64,000 nucleotides of DNA from Rhamnusium bicolor. Lineage: Eukaryota > Arthropoda > Insecta > Coleoptera > Cerambycidae. Of the stretch, positions 41,161 to 52,665 are shown one piece after another; position 1 is the stretch's first letter, and every line of letters starts with the position of its first letter. A program made the position numbers and the translations under genes. Below the pieces are notes generated by a model. The model had not been told where the DNA came from. It worked only from the letters and a program-made list of their open reading frames with translations, and searched no databases. The stretch lies in NCBI GenBank assembly GCA_029963845.1, contig JANEYF010002647.1, positions 29,438-93,437 on the forward strand, in the 5' to 3' direction.

Positions 41161-41990
41161 TTAGGCTTTTGGGCCTTGGTCTAACATAACCTCAAAATTA
41201 ATGTCGATAATTCAGGTATTGATAGATATTTAGTAAAGATTTATACACCAACTGCAAGAGACGGTCGGTATTATCGTGATTGTTTGGAATGAGCGTTAGT
41301 GTTAGTGCAGATTTCTGCACCAAAACCTACTAAAAGTTGGTGCAGGTAAAATTATTTAACAGTGAAGTCTCTATTAGTAAAAATAGTTGCACTTATTCCC
41401 GCCTTCGCCATATTTTCTGGTTCCACAGAAGGAAATAATAGGCGGCCATGTTGATTATGTGTACAATTATTTTAAATACACAAAATTTGCCTCTTTCTTC
41501 AAATAAAGTAAGCAAAAAAGTTTTTATTTACTCGTAAAATTAATTAAACAATATTTCAATTGCGCTTTCTTTGGAAAGGGAAAATATTTTTTGAAAGTAA
41601 GAAAATAAAAATAGTACTTTCGTTCTTAAAATAAACATTATTCTTATGGGTTCACTATATTTTTCGACCTACTTTATATAAATTTCTTTCGTTTCAGTTT
41701 TTACCCCACCAGATTTATTAAAATTTTATTCGAAGTATTTTGTATATAATACGTACTCAATGATAAACACGCCTTATCCATTTTATATAAATAGAATAAT
41801 ATAAAAAATTGCTTACTTTCACTACCTACACCCGACTTTTGTAGGTCAAATTAAGGGCAAATTTTAAATAAGGTTGGTAATAGGCTGACAACCAACTTAA
41901 GCCGACGTAAAATTTGGTGAACATTTGGTCGGTAATCATAACGACTAAAGTCGGTTCTCTACGTCGAATCGACCCATATTTTATTGACCA

Positions 41991-42725
41991 GGGGGTCGAT
42001 TCTCAAATGTCACTTTGGCCGATGTCGCAGGCGACAATACCATTTGTCTAGTGAAATAAATAGTACGCTATTCTGGAACGTCATAGTAGACAATTTTTTA
42101 GTAGAGATAAAGACGAGTGGGTCAAACCATTCGACATTCAACGTCGTGATCGACATTTTATTTTTTTGTGGTAGAGAGGGATTCGTGAATGATTAATACT
42201 TCTTTACCTAACCTATGTGTTGTGTTATTCGAGTGCCCATGCTACAAAAAACGAAAAAAAGTAGGGTAATTTATTTGTTTCCATATCTAAAAATGGATGA
42301 AACGTTTCCATTTGCTTGACCTTCTAGTAAATTTTTATCTGTTGTTTTTTTGAGCATCTTTAAATTAAAAATGTGGAGAAAATTTTCCTGACAATAAAAT
42401 TTCGTACTCTGTACTTTTTAGTAGGTCCACCAATGTGTTTTTTTGTTGCTGTGAACAATAATGTAATTTTTTATCCATCGTTAATATGATTGATACTGTG
42501 TCAAAAGTCAAAAGAACCACAAAACAAAATACTGGAGAAGATAGCAATATTTATAATGCAATGTTGCCGTCCATTAGTCATCGACAATATGTCTACTGCT
42601 AATGTCTACTAAAACTTTCATGTCGAACAGCTCTCGAGAATACGTTCCACAGAAGTTACTCGACATCAATAATCGACAATTTGTCTCATGCGACAACTTC
42701 TTTCGTCATTTGAGAATTGACCCCC
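41991..42725. mobile_element. nested element with GGGGGTC terminal inverted repeats
   Basis: Left end GGGGGTCGATTCTCAAATG; right end is the complement of GGGGGTCAATTCTCAAATG. The 735-bp interior is rich in TCGAC/GTCGA words and has no ORF of note. Inserted inside the 40230-42827 unit. Confidence 0.65.
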
Positions 42726-42936
42726 AGATTAGTACAAATATGGGTCATCCCGACGTTTTGTGTACGTCGCACACCGACTTTTAGTTGCGAACAGCAACGT
42801 CGATTCGTCGTCAAAATGTTGCTTGGGCTGGCTATACTGTTTACGTTTATACGCGTCAATATTAACATAGAACAGCAACAGTCTGCTCTAAATATTTACG
42901 TCATGACTGCTGTAAGTTTAGGGTTGTAGTGATAAT

Positions 42937-43080
42937 AGGTGCGTCCTTTCTATCACGAATCTCAGCTAATCTTAGTTGTTTTACGGTTACATTGGTTAAA
43001 TAAAAGCATAATTTCATAAAGCCTCCGTAACCGTAAAATAATTTATATTAGCCAAGATTTATGGTAGAAAGAACGCACCT
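42937..43080. mobile_element. 144-bp MITE with AGGTGCGT ends and AAT flanks
   Basis: Terminal repeats AGGTGCGTCCTTTCTA and AGGTGCGTTCTTTCTA. Inner arms pair through AGCTAATCTTAG and TTTACGGTTAC. Flanks 42934-42936 and 43081-43083 are both AAT, fitting a 3-bp target duplication of Harbinger/Tourist type. Confidence 0.75.
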
Positions 43081-43430
43081 AATAATAGCAGAGTTCGGGT
43101 ATGACACAAGCTGCGTTCGGGTTACGCACTCTTTTAACTATTTTCACTCTTTGAGCTCCTACATCGTTCGTGTATTGCATTTGGAGTGAAACGTGCGATA
43201 TTTTTGTCGTTCGAATATTAAGGAGTGGCGTGAAAAGAGCTCACTCCGAAAGTCCCACCTCGTGAAACCAAGCTCGAAGAGTGGACATGCGCATTATTAA
43301 TAGTTAAATGGAATTTGAGGCATATGTTATGTGCTTCGATCTTCGATCATATCGAAGGCTTCGATCATAAACACCGAAGGTTCTGTGGGCTAAACTAAAT
43401 TAACCTAAAATTCAACAAGAAAAATACAGC

Positions 43431-44288
43431 ATGGAAAATATTAGTTCAGAAACCCATTCTCCTGTAACAGAGGATGGTGTTGTTATCAGCCAGAACATTC
43501 AATATTGTTACAAAATAATATCAGTAAGTTTTGTTGTAACAGAAGGTTTTATTTCTTTTCATTTTTTTTTTTAAATTTTAGCTCAAGAATGTTTATATGT
43601 GCCAATAACCATCGGGGTTCTAAGAGAATTTGGTTTAGTGGAAGAGTTTTCTCATTCAATTAGTGAGCAACACAAAGAACAACAAGAAAATGAAACGAAG
43701 ATATGGACCACAGAGAACACTTTATTCCTAATAGATATTGTTGGAAAATTTGATAAAGAGTTTGCTTCTGGCATTAAAAAAAATGTGTGGGAAAAAGTTA
43801 CCCAACAGTGCAAACACTTGCACAAAAATATTAATGAAAAACAGTGTGAAACAAAGTGGAAGACATTAAAGAGAACATATAAAACTGTACTACTTCACAA
43901 TAATACATCGGGACAAAAAAAACGATATTGGGAGTTCTTTGATGGTATGCATGACATAATGCACAATAAACCTGAAAGAACACCAGTTGCAGTATGTAGC
44001 AGCATGACTGGCTTACATATAAATAAAGGTACTTTTATATACCTAACTACTTAAAATTTATATTTACTTATATTTTAAAATATTACAGAGGTCGCTGTTC
44101 CTGATTTATCTCCCTGTAGTAGTAAAGAAGATAAAGAAAATGAAAACATCTCTAATAAAGATTACGAGAGCTCATTTTCAAAAAAAAGAAAAGCAAAAAT
44201 GAGTGAAGCTGACCGTCGCCACCAGGAAGAGATGAAAAGGCTGGATAATTTTAATGATTTATTTCAGAAAATGATCGATAAAATGTGA
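43431..44288 (+). pseudogene. Harbinger Myb/SANT-like DNA-binding protein, copy 1
   Basis: Exons 43431-43523, 43582-44028 and 44089-44288. The central exon encodes a MADF/SANT-like trihelix (KIWTTENTLFLIDIV, NVWEKVTQQC, CETKWKTLKRTYK) that in this superfamily escorts the transposase to DNA. Relative to copy 2, exon 1 lacks one base (93 versus 94 nt), shifting the frame before the splice, so this copy is probably defective unless translation starts in exon 2 (MPITIGVLREF-like region). Exons 2 and 3 have the same lengths in both copies. Confidence 0.8.
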
Positions 44289-44436
44289 ACACTTTAGTCA
44301 TCATAGGTTATAGAGACTGTTTTATTTATTTCAGATTCAGAGTTTATATTTATGTTGTTTATTTCATTAAAAGGCTATAAGGAATATTTATTAATTTGTA
44401 TTTTATAAATAAAAAATAATAATAAAAAAATATTGT

Positions 44437-45692
44437 TTAATTTCTAAGTATTATAGGTACATGATTAACAATGTTATTTCTTTTTCTAATAGCATCATTT
44501 TCAATGTGTTCTTCATCCATATCCTCAAAGTTGTGAGGATTATTTGCGTTTTCTTGTCTCCGTTCTTCATCAACGTCAATTAAGTCTTGCAATAAATCAC
44601 CATTTAATATACAAACATTATGTAATATGCAAACAGAAATAATTAATAATGCTGCTAATTCCAACCTAATGGTTTCTAAAAACTTTAATCTGCGAAATCT
44701 GCCTTTTAATAATGCAAATGCATTTTCAATTTTAACTCTAATTTTGCTCAAAATAACATTAAAGTTTTTTTGTCTTAGTGTCAAATGGCCATTATCTTTG
44801 AATCCAACCATTAAATTTGTATGCAGCTTGTATGCCAAATCACCTACTAAGTGCGTGCCATCAAAAAAATCTTATTTGCTGGGTTTGAATTGCCAAATAT
44901 AATTCCGATCTTCTGTATAATGTATAATCATGGAGGGATCCCACTTCTCCAGTATAAACGTCTGTAAATAACATTTTGTGATCACATACTCCTTGTAAAC
45001 GCACAGAGTGAAAATTCTTTCTATTTACATAGGAATTTCTATTATTTTTGGGAGCAACAATTTTAATATGAGATCCATCTATACATCCTATTATACCTGA
45101 ATTCAAATAACATTAATTAAAAAAAATTCAAATCAACATCAAACATTCAAATACCGTACCAGCAAAGTTATTGATATTAAAATTATTAGAGATTTCAACT
45201 TGTCTTTCTCTGTTTGGCCAGCTGATGATATTATAATGCATATTTACTTTTAATAGTAAATTGCACATTCTATATAAAACCTCCCAGCAAGTTGATTTAC
45301 TGATTCCGAATCTATCAGCAACAGATCTAAAAACAGTAAACTAATATAATTATTTATTTCTAGTTACATTCCCGTTTACTTTACCTAAAACTTTCCATAT
45401 TACTCAAATACCATAATGTGATCATTAATTCCTTGTCAATTGGTATCTTAGGACATGTACTATTATGATTTAGGTTATTGGCTACAACCGTGTTATTTAT
45501 TTTTTGAAGCAAGTCTTCAAAAGTGTTTGGAGACATCCGAAAATGCATTTTAAATTGGTTATTAGTCATATTTGGAACAGTTACCTCCGCATAATTATCA
45601 ACTTTTTCCAAAATATTGTCTTCGTCTGACGAATCATTTTCAAAAAACATTACCCTGGCAAAATGAATTACCGGCAAAACTCTATTATTCAT
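44437..45692 (-). pseudogene. Harbinger DDE transposase, copy 1
   Basis: Exons 45385-45692 (ATG at 45692), 45160-45326 and 44437-45096, GT/AG and phase-consistent. Motifs in order: SVADRFGISKSTCWEV (HTH), GCIDGSHIKI (first D), GEVGSLHDYTLY (second D), KIENAFALLKGRFRRLK (E). One frame break at the A7 run 44873-44879 (plus strand). The same run length breaks copy 2 at the same codon. Otherwise open, so the element could be young. Confidence 0.85.
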
Positions 45693-45791
45693 AATCAACG
45701 GAATACCTTGACCTCTAGGCACAGAACATATTACAAAACCTCTTAGCTATGTTAAGTGACAAAATAACGTTTGACTTTTGATATGACAGTT

Positions 45792-46000
45792 GTTGGAGCA
45801 AAATACGTTCGGAATATGACAATTTGCTCGGTTCACTCTCTAATCACGTGGACCAACTCCACTCTCACTCCACTCCAACACTGTGTGTCATACCCGAACT
45901 CTGCTACACAGTGTTGGAGTGGAGTGAGAGTGGATTTGGTCCACGTGATTAGAGAGTGAACCGAGCAAATTGTCATATTCCGAACGTATTTTGCTCCAAC
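45792..46000. repeat. 94-bp perfect-arm palindrome inserted in Harbinger copy 1
   Basis: Arms 45792-45885 and 45907-46000 are reverse complements with about one mismatch, starting GTTGGAGCAAAATACG. The 21-base loop TGTCATACCCGAACTCTGCT is the complement of sequence at 43086-43106 beside the other end of the element. Absent from copy 2. Confidence 0.9.
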
Positions 46001-46047
46001 ACCACCAACCACATGTGGTCTGTGCCACCAACCACAGACCACATAGA

Positions 46048-46923
46048 CTTGGCGTATTGAGTATTTAGTACGGTACCGAGCGTGCAATAAATCGGGGAAG
46101 CGACGTGTGGTAAATTAGGTGGGCGGGCGCTCTTTCTGCAGGCCCGCATTTAACCTTTTCATATATAGCTATTAAATTGAATTCTTTTAAAGTATATTTA
46201 TGAAGAAAACATAATACAATTATTTTATTTAAATAGTATAAATACATTAAGCAAATGTTTATTGCATTTTATATAATTTTTAAAATAAAACACAATATAA
46301 GTTAACAATATTTTTATTGATATTTTCTATTTTGTTCTTGACCGTCGATTTCAAATAACTTGATTTGTATTTCTTGGGATTCGATCAGTTTGATTAAAAA
46401 ATAATTTTTTTTCTTACATTTCAGTTTTATTAACCATCATCAGAGACTACAAGTTTTTACAAAAAAAATATTTTATTTTACTTGCATTTATTAAAGTTTA
46501 TTTTTTAATTAATAACTAAATTTACATCGTTCTGTTTGCTTCGAGTGTTTTGACGCAACTAAATTTATGAAGTATGTTACAGTCTATCTGGTGTTTTTTG
46601 GTTTGTTTATGTTATTTGAGATAAGTCTTAATTTATGTAGGTAAAGATTTTACAAATTTGCTAAGTGTTATGTGAAATTATATATGGAAAGATGCAAAGA
46701 AATTAAAATTATCCCCTTATAATTAATGTAACAAATTGAAGTAGGTATGTTTCGTTTAAATTTTCTATCAGTGCGGTTGTTTATTGTGTTGTTATGTCTT
46801 TTAATTTGCAGCATTTCATGTACTGACCGAATCCTAAGAAATACAAATCAAAATATTTTTATTAAAAAAAATAACAAAACAATTAACAATAATTTATATT
46901 ATTCCCCTTTAAATAAAGTTAAT
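46048..46923. other. unassigned DNA between Harbinger copy 1 and a P-type fragment
   Basis: AT-rich. The frame at 46747-47007 starts with a hydrophobic stretch resembling a signal peptide, but it overlaps the P-type fragment on the other strand and has no other support. Confidence 0.3.
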
Positions 46924-47650
46924 TTATTTAACTTGCCTTTTTGTGGTTTTTACATTATGAAACATGTTTGTAAAATGATGACCTCTAATTTTAATGTAAG
47001 TTTCTGAAATTGCCCTTATAATTTCAATAATATGATTGGTATTATTAGGGAAATTATCCAATTGGTGAATTTCTAAATCATTAAAAATATTTGAATTTTG
47101 AAACTTTTTTAAAACACTACACATAATTTTAATTTTTAGCTTCAAATCTATTTGAATATTTTTTCCAGTTTTAAAATGTCTTAAATGTTTTTCTGTGTCC
47201 TTACATATTTGTATGACATCAGATGACGGATAAATAAGACCACCGCGGTCTTTTACAAATATTAGTTCATGGAAATTTTCCCTGTTTATTGAAAATAAAG
47301 CGTTTATACATTATTCACATTTTAACGATTTTAAAATTGATTTTACCACAAAGCCACTTATATACACTATAATATATTCGTTGTACTCCGACAACTCCAA
47401 AGAAAAATTAAAGTTATATTCAGTTTCAGGCATGTCATTTTCTAATATATCATGGGCTCTAAATTTATTGTAAGTTAAATTTATTTTGTCTATTGCAGAA
47501 CTACAATTTAAAATAGAAATATTTTCCAAAGGAATGCAATTTCCAGAGAATGTTTCTTTAATTTGCATATGAATCAACAATTTTTTATATGCAGATTTAA
47601 ATTGGCGGCTAGTTGGATTATTATTCCATCCCCCATGCTGTCTGATATTA
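46924..47650 (-). pseudogene. P-type (THAP9-like) transposase C-terminal fragment
   Basis: The minus-strand frame runs from about 47650 (IRQHGGWNNNPTSRQFK) through NCSSAIDKIN and LSEYNEYIIVYISGFVVK to DRGGLIYPSSDVI and a stop at 46924-46926. It is the C-terminal domain of P/THAP9 transposases. There is a single in-frame TAA at 47311-47313; otherwise the frame is continuous. It is not close in sequence to the P-type element at 29890, so it is a separate family. The N-terminal two thirds are absent. Confidence 0.75.
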
Positions 47651-48285
47651 CAGAAAAAAAGAGACTATTTAAAATAAGTTACTTTACACATAAGATTAAA
47701 TATTCTTCCTAATAAAATATTAACTAAGTATTTTAATTTTTATTATGTAGTAAAATAAATATAATAAAATCCGTATGAAAATATTTCGAGGTATTTTTTT
47801 AAATCAAATGTATTATAATAACATGCATAAAAATAAATATAATAAAATTCGTATAGGTATAGCTCTTTTAAAAAACAATGGCATTAAAATACCATTTTAT
47901 ACAAATGTCGACTTAGTTTTATGTTTGTAAACCACCGAGTTGTAAACTAAATAATTTGACACAATTTACTACTCCAGTCCTGCAAACATGCTGGAGCGCA
48001 GGTACAACATGGCGTAGGCAGATTGCTTAAAATTTAAATTAAATAACAAATAACTCCGTAATTACTACTTACTGAAAAAAAGGAAAAATTTTCATTTACA
48101 CTGGTACCGGTGTCACTTCGGTTAGGACACACTTCAACAACACATTTACCCTTTATTACATACAAATATCTCATAAACAACAGATGTTTACAGCTCGATT
48201 GCATAAATCATACTGATCGCCATGCGACTGCTAGGCACCAGCCAGGCTCCACGGTGGCTTCATGCCTTGGTTCCTTGCAACAAGT
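47651..48285. other. unassigned DNA
   Basis: No gene recognised. GC rises after 48190 (CACCAGCCAGGCTCCACGG), possibly an old repeat. Confidence 0.3.
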
Positions 48286-48625
48286 TATGGAGTGTAGAGA
48301 AGGAGGAACGTCTCTTATGGACGGTACGTTCAAAATGTGGTCTGAATTCTGTAAGGTATGAGATGTGGCGCTGATCGTATTATGGGATTGAGTCTGAAGT
48401 TAAACACTTACTATATCTCTGAAACTAGCTTCAGATTCTATAAACTAACGAAAACATAATATTATGTAGGTGTTGAAAAGAATTATACAGCGCAAAAAAA
48501 TAATAAAAATAGTAAAAACAAAATCACGTAGAATACCTCCTGTAAATCAGCGCCACCTATTCTTCCATCGAAAATCCGATCACATTTTTTAACACGGAGA
48601 CGTTTCTCCTTCTCTACACTCCATA
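48286..48625 (+). mobile_element. TATGGAG MITE copy A, 340 bp, 8-bp duplication
   Basis: Ends TATGGAGTGTAGAGAAGGAG and its complement. Flanks 48278-48285 and 48626-48633 are both CAACAAGT. The interior shares AACGTACCGTCCAT and CAGCGCCAC words with copies B and C. Confidence 0.95.
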
Positions 48626-48724
48626 CAACAAGTCTATGTGGTCTGTGACACCAACTGTCATATCAAAAGTCAAACGTTATTTTGTCACTTAACCTAGCTA
48701 AGAGGTTTTGTAATATGTTCTGTG

Positions 48725-49065
48725 TATGGAGTGTAGAGAAGGAGCAACGTCTCTTATGGACGGTACGTTCAAAATGTGGTCTGAATTCTGTAAGGTATGA
48801 GATGTGGCGCTGATCGTATTATGGGATGGAGTCTGAAGTTAAACACTTACTATATCTGAAAAAACTAGCTTCAGATTCTATAAACTAACGAAAACATAAT
48901 ATTATGTAGGTATTGAAAAGAATTATACAGCGTAAAAAAATAATAAAAATAGTAAAAACAAAATCACGTAGAATACCTCCTGTAAATCAGCGCCACCTAT
49001 TCTTCCATCGAAAATCCGATCACCTTTTTTAACACGGAGACGTTTCTCCTTCTCTACACTCCATA
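48725..49065 (+). mobile_element. TATGGAG MITE copy B, 341 bp, 8-bp duplication
   Basis: Same ends and orientation as copy A and about 98% alike by eye. Flanks 48717-48724 and 49066-49073 are both GTTCTGTG. It interrupts Harbinger copy 2 just upstream of its transposase; copy 1 shows the uninterrupted site. Confidence 0.96.
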
Positions 49066-49100
49066 GTTCTGTGCCTAGAGGTCAAGGTATTCCGTTGATT

Positions 49101-50296
49101 ATGAATAATAGAGTTTTGCCGGTAATTCATTTTGCCAGGGTAATGTTTTTTGAAAATTATTCGTCAGACAATATTTTGGAAGAAGTTGATAATTATGCAG
49201 AGGTAACTGTTCCACATATGACTAATAACCAAGTTAAAATGCATTTTCGGATGTCTCCAAACACTTTTGAAGACTTGCTTCAAAAAATAAATAACACGGT
49301 TGTAGCCAATAACCTAAATCATAATAGTACATGTCCTAAGATACCAATTGACAATGATCGGATTATGGTATTTGAGTAATATGGAAAGTTTTAGGTAAAG
49401 TAAACGGGAATGTAACTAGAAATAAATAATTATATTAGTTTACTGTTTTTAGATCTGTTGCTGATAGATTCGGAATCAGTAAATCAACTTGCTGGGAGGT
49501 TTTATATAGAATGTGCAATTTACTATTAAAAGTAAATATGCATTATAATATCAGCTGGCCAAACAGAGAGACAAGTTGAAATTTCTAATAATTTTAATAT
49601 CAATAACTTTGCTGGTATGGTATTTGAATGTTTGATGTTGATTTGAATTTTTTTTAATTAATGTTATTTGAATTCAGGTATAATAGGATGTATAGATGGA
49701 TCTCATATTAAAATTGTTGATCCCAAAAATAATAGAAATTCCTATGTAAATAGAAAGAATTTTCACTCTGTGCTTTTACAAGGAGTATGTGATCACAAAA
49801 TGTTATTTACAGACGTTTATACTGGAGAAGTGGGATCCCTCCATGATTATACATTATACAGAAGATCGGAATTATATTTGGCAATTCAAACCCAGCAAAT
49901 AAGATTTTTTTGATGGCACGCACTTAGTAGGTGATTTGGCATACAAATTTAATGGTTGGATTCAAAGATAATGGACGTTTGACATTAAGACAAAAAAACT
50001 TTAATGTTATTTTGAGCAAAATTAGAGTTAAAATTGAAAATGCATTTGCATTATTAAAAGGCAGATTTCGCAGATTAAAGTTTTTAGAAACCATTAGGTT
50101 GGAATTAGCAGCATTATTAATTATTTCTGCTTGCATATTACATAATGTTTGTATATTAAATGGTGATTTATTGCAAGACTTAATTGATGAAGAACGGAGA
50201 CAAGAAAACGCAAATAATCCTCACAACTTTGAGTATATGGATGAAGAACACATTGCAAATGATGCTATTAGAAAAAGAAATAACATGTACCTATAA
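49101..50296 (+). pseudogene. Harbinger DDE transposase, copy 2
   Basis: Exons 49101-49394, 49453-49614 and 49678-50296 correspond to those of copy 1. Damage: a deletion/frameshift near 49350 at the end of exon 1, small deletions in exon 2 (near 49556 and 49570), and the T7 run 49905-49911 that also breaks copy 1. DDE motifs GCIDGSHIKI and KIENAFALLKGRF are still readable. Inactive. Confidence 0.85.
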
Positions 50297-50457
50297 TACT
50301 TAGAAATTAAACAATATTTTTTTTTATTATTTTTTATTTATAAAATACAAATTAATAAATATTCCTTATAGCCTGTTAATGAAATAAACAACATAAATAT
50401 AAACTCTGAATCTGAAATAAATAAAACAGTCTCTATAACCTATGATGAGTAAAGTGT

Positions 50458-51313
50458 TCACATTTTATCGATCATTTTTTGAAATAAATCATTAAAATTA
50501 TCCAGCCTTTTCATCTTTTCCTGGTGGCGACGGTCAGCTTCACTCATTTTTGCTTTTCTTTTTCTTGAAAATGAGCTCTCATAATCTTTATTAGAGATGT
50601 TTTCATTTTCTGTATCTTCTTTACTACTACAGGGAGATAAATCAGGAACAGCGACCTCTGTAATATTTTAAAATATAAGTAAATATAAATTTTAAGTAGT
50701 TAGGTATATAAAAGTACCTTTATTTATATGTAAGCCAGTCATGCTGCTACATACTGCAACTGGTGTTCTTTCAGGTTTATTGTGCATTATGTCATGCATA
50801 CCATCAAAGAACTCCCAATATCGTTTTTTTTGTCCCGATGTATTATTGTGAAGTAGTACAGTTTTATATGTTCTCTTTAATGTCTTCCACTTTGTTTCAC
50901 ACTGTTTTTCATTAATATTTTTGTGCAAGTGTTTGCACTGTTGGGTAACTTTTTCCCACACATTTTTTTTAATGCCAGAAGCAAACTCTTTATCAAATTT
51001 TCCAACAATATCTATTAGGAATAAAGTGTTCTCTGTGGTCCATATCTTCGTTTCATTTTCTTGTTGTTCTTTGTGTTGCTCACTAATTGAATGAGAAAAC
51101 TCTTCCACTAAACTAAATTCTCTTAGAACCCCGATGGTTATTGGCACATATAAACATTCTTGAGCTAAAATTAAAAAAAAAATGAAAAGAAATAAAGCCT
51201 CTGTTACAACAAAACTTACTGATATTATTTTGTAACAATATTGAATTGTTCTGGCTGATAACAACACCATCCTCTGTTACAGGAGAATGGGTTTCTGAAC
51301 TAATATTTTCCAT
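50458..51313 (-). CDS. Harbinger Myb/SANT-like DNA-binding protein, copy 2 (intact)
   Basis: Exons 51220-51313, 50718-51164 and 50458-50657 total 741 nt, or 246 residues plus stop, with GT/AG introns and no frame break. It starts MENISSETHSPVTEDG, carries the SANT/MADF-like domain (KIWTTENTLFLIDIV...CETKWKTLKRTYK) and ends in a basic, glutamate-rich tail (KMSEADRRHQEEMKRLDNF). The superfamily role is nuclear import and DNA recruitment of the Harbinger transposase. Its partner transposase here is dead, so this open frame is either a recent survivor or available for trans use. Confidence 0.85.
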
Positions 51314-51502
51314 GTTGTATTTTTCTTGTTGAATTTTAGGTTAGTTTAGTTTAGCCCACAGAACATATGCCTCAAATTCTATTTAACTATTAATAATGCG
51401 CATGTCCACTCTACGAGCTTGGTTTCACGAGGTGGGACTTTCGGAGTGAGCTCTTTTCACGCCACTCCTTAATATTCGAACGACAAAAATATCGCACGTT
51501 TC

Positions 51503-51529
51503 CACAGACCTAATTTTTATAAGTCTATG
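51503..51529. mobile_element. 27-bp terminal-repeat-only mini-element with 8-bp duplication
   Basis: CACAGACCTAA...TTATAAGTCTATG is little more than two inverted ends (CACAGACCTA and CATAGACTTA). CACGTTTC precedes it (51495-51502) and also follows it, at 52673-52680 once the later hAT insertion is removed. The uninterrupted site exists in Harbinger copy 1 near 43190. Confidence 0.75.
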
Positions 51530-51530
51530 C

Positions 51531-52665
51531 TAGTGATGGGACTTTTCAGGAAAAGTGTTTGCGCGGACATGTCCGCGGACATGTCCGTGGACATTTCCAG
51601 AAAAGTTGGAAAAGTTGTGAAAAGTACCTATAGAAGTGTTCAAAATTAAGTCTTACTAAGAATCTTTTCAATCTAAGAATTTCTTAGGTTGAAAACTACC
51701 CATAGACTCTTGTTTATCTAATCTAATCTAATATAATTAGTCAACCGGCGACATCGAAGGATTCGCCATCTATCAGATGCCAGGGAACTTGAATTTTCCC
51801 ATATAATAGTGTTGCCATCTGTGGATTGAATCCGAAATGTACCCTATACCCTATATTAGTATTAGATAAACAAGGCTATGCGTGGCCTCCATGACAACAT
51901 TGAGACTGCAAAGAACTGCGTGACTGCAGACTAACAAACCAATCAAAATAAACCGTACGCGACTTAGTCTATTTTGATTGGTTTGTCGGTGTGCAGTTAC
52001 GCAGTTTGCAGTCGTACTCTTGTCGTGGAGACTTAGCGACTAGCCTGCGTAACACCTCGACCTAGGACCTAGGTAGCTGGTAGGTGCTGTTTTTTTTCCT
52101 TCCAAGGAAACCTATGATGATACTTAAATGTTAAATGATGCAAAAAAATAAAAATCTAAAAAATATACTTCTAGAATATTGAAAAAAGTATTTTTATTTA
52201 AAAAACAATTAAATTTCCATAACAATAAAACACTTATTTTATGTAGGTACCTTATATTAATTTACAGTTTTTTCAGTCAGGCCAGTTGACTGGATGACTG
52301 GATTTTTGACATTGATATAATATATTTTTTTTCCATTTAGGAGAAGAAATGGTAAGTTTGATTCAGGCTTGGGTTCCTCTGCCTCTAGTGCCTGTGGCCT
52401 AGGTGATTCTGAATTATGCGGGTTAGATAACCCCGATGGAGAATCAGTAGAATCACAGAAATTGGCTTCAGGTGACTTATTAAAACATCAAAACAAAATT
52501 TCAAAATTTGGGCCAAGGGCGCATGCGCAAGACCAAGAAATTTATATAAGCTGCGCATGCGCCAACACTTTACACTTTTCACTTTTCCGGACCCTTCGGA
52601 CATGTCCACTTTTCAGACATTTCCAACAGACATGTCCAATGGAAATGTCCGTCCTCCCATCACTA
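51531..52665. mobile_element. 1135-bp hAT-like element with 8-bp target duplication
   Basis: Ends TAGTGATGGGA and TCCCATCACTA; flanks 51523-51530 and 52666-52673 are both GTCTATGC. ACATGTCC words repeat densely at both ends (subterminal repeats). The interior contains a hairpin element at 51904-52013 and an exon-like segment from about 52341 (after TTTTCCATTTAG) that reads SSASSACGLGDSELCG, perhaps a transposase leader remnant. It inserted into the 27-bp mini-element, itself inside Harbinger copy 2. Confidence 0.92.
51904..52013. repeat. 110-bp hairpin repeat nested in the hAT-like element
   Basis: GACTGCAAAGAACTGCGTGA and CAAACCAATCAAAATA on the left are mirrored on the right (TATTTTGATTGGTTTGTCGG, TTTGCAGTC). 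Confidence 0.75.

Larger units (their letters stand above)
40230..42827. mobile_element. 2.6-kb terminal-inverted-repeat element with internal tandem repeats
   Basis: Begins CCCAAGCAACATTTTACC and ends with the complement of CCCAAGCAACATTTTGAC. The first 1 kb is a degenerate tandem array (separate entry). A second element is nested at 41991-42725. No coding capacity was recognised and no target duplication found. Possibly a non-autonomous DNA transposon of unknown superfamily. Confidence 0.6.
43108..46047. mobile_element. PIF/Harbinger transposon copy 1
   Basis: Carries the two convergent genes diagnostic of PIF/Harbinger: a Myb/SANT DNA-binding protein (plus, 43431-44288) and a DDE nuclease (minus, 44437-45692). 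Sequence shared with the inverted copy at 48626-52752 extends from GCTGCGTTCGGGTTACGCAC at about 43109 to about 46047 (complement of CAAGTCTATGTGGTCTGTG). A palindromic insertion (45792-46000) lies in its right end. Precise termini and target duplication could not be fixed. Confidence 0.8.

Noticed and set aside
46747..47007. Possible secreted small protein with a signal peptide
   Set aside because: Overlaps a recognisable P-type transposase fragment on the other strand; hydrophobic runs are common by chance in TTT-rich DNA.
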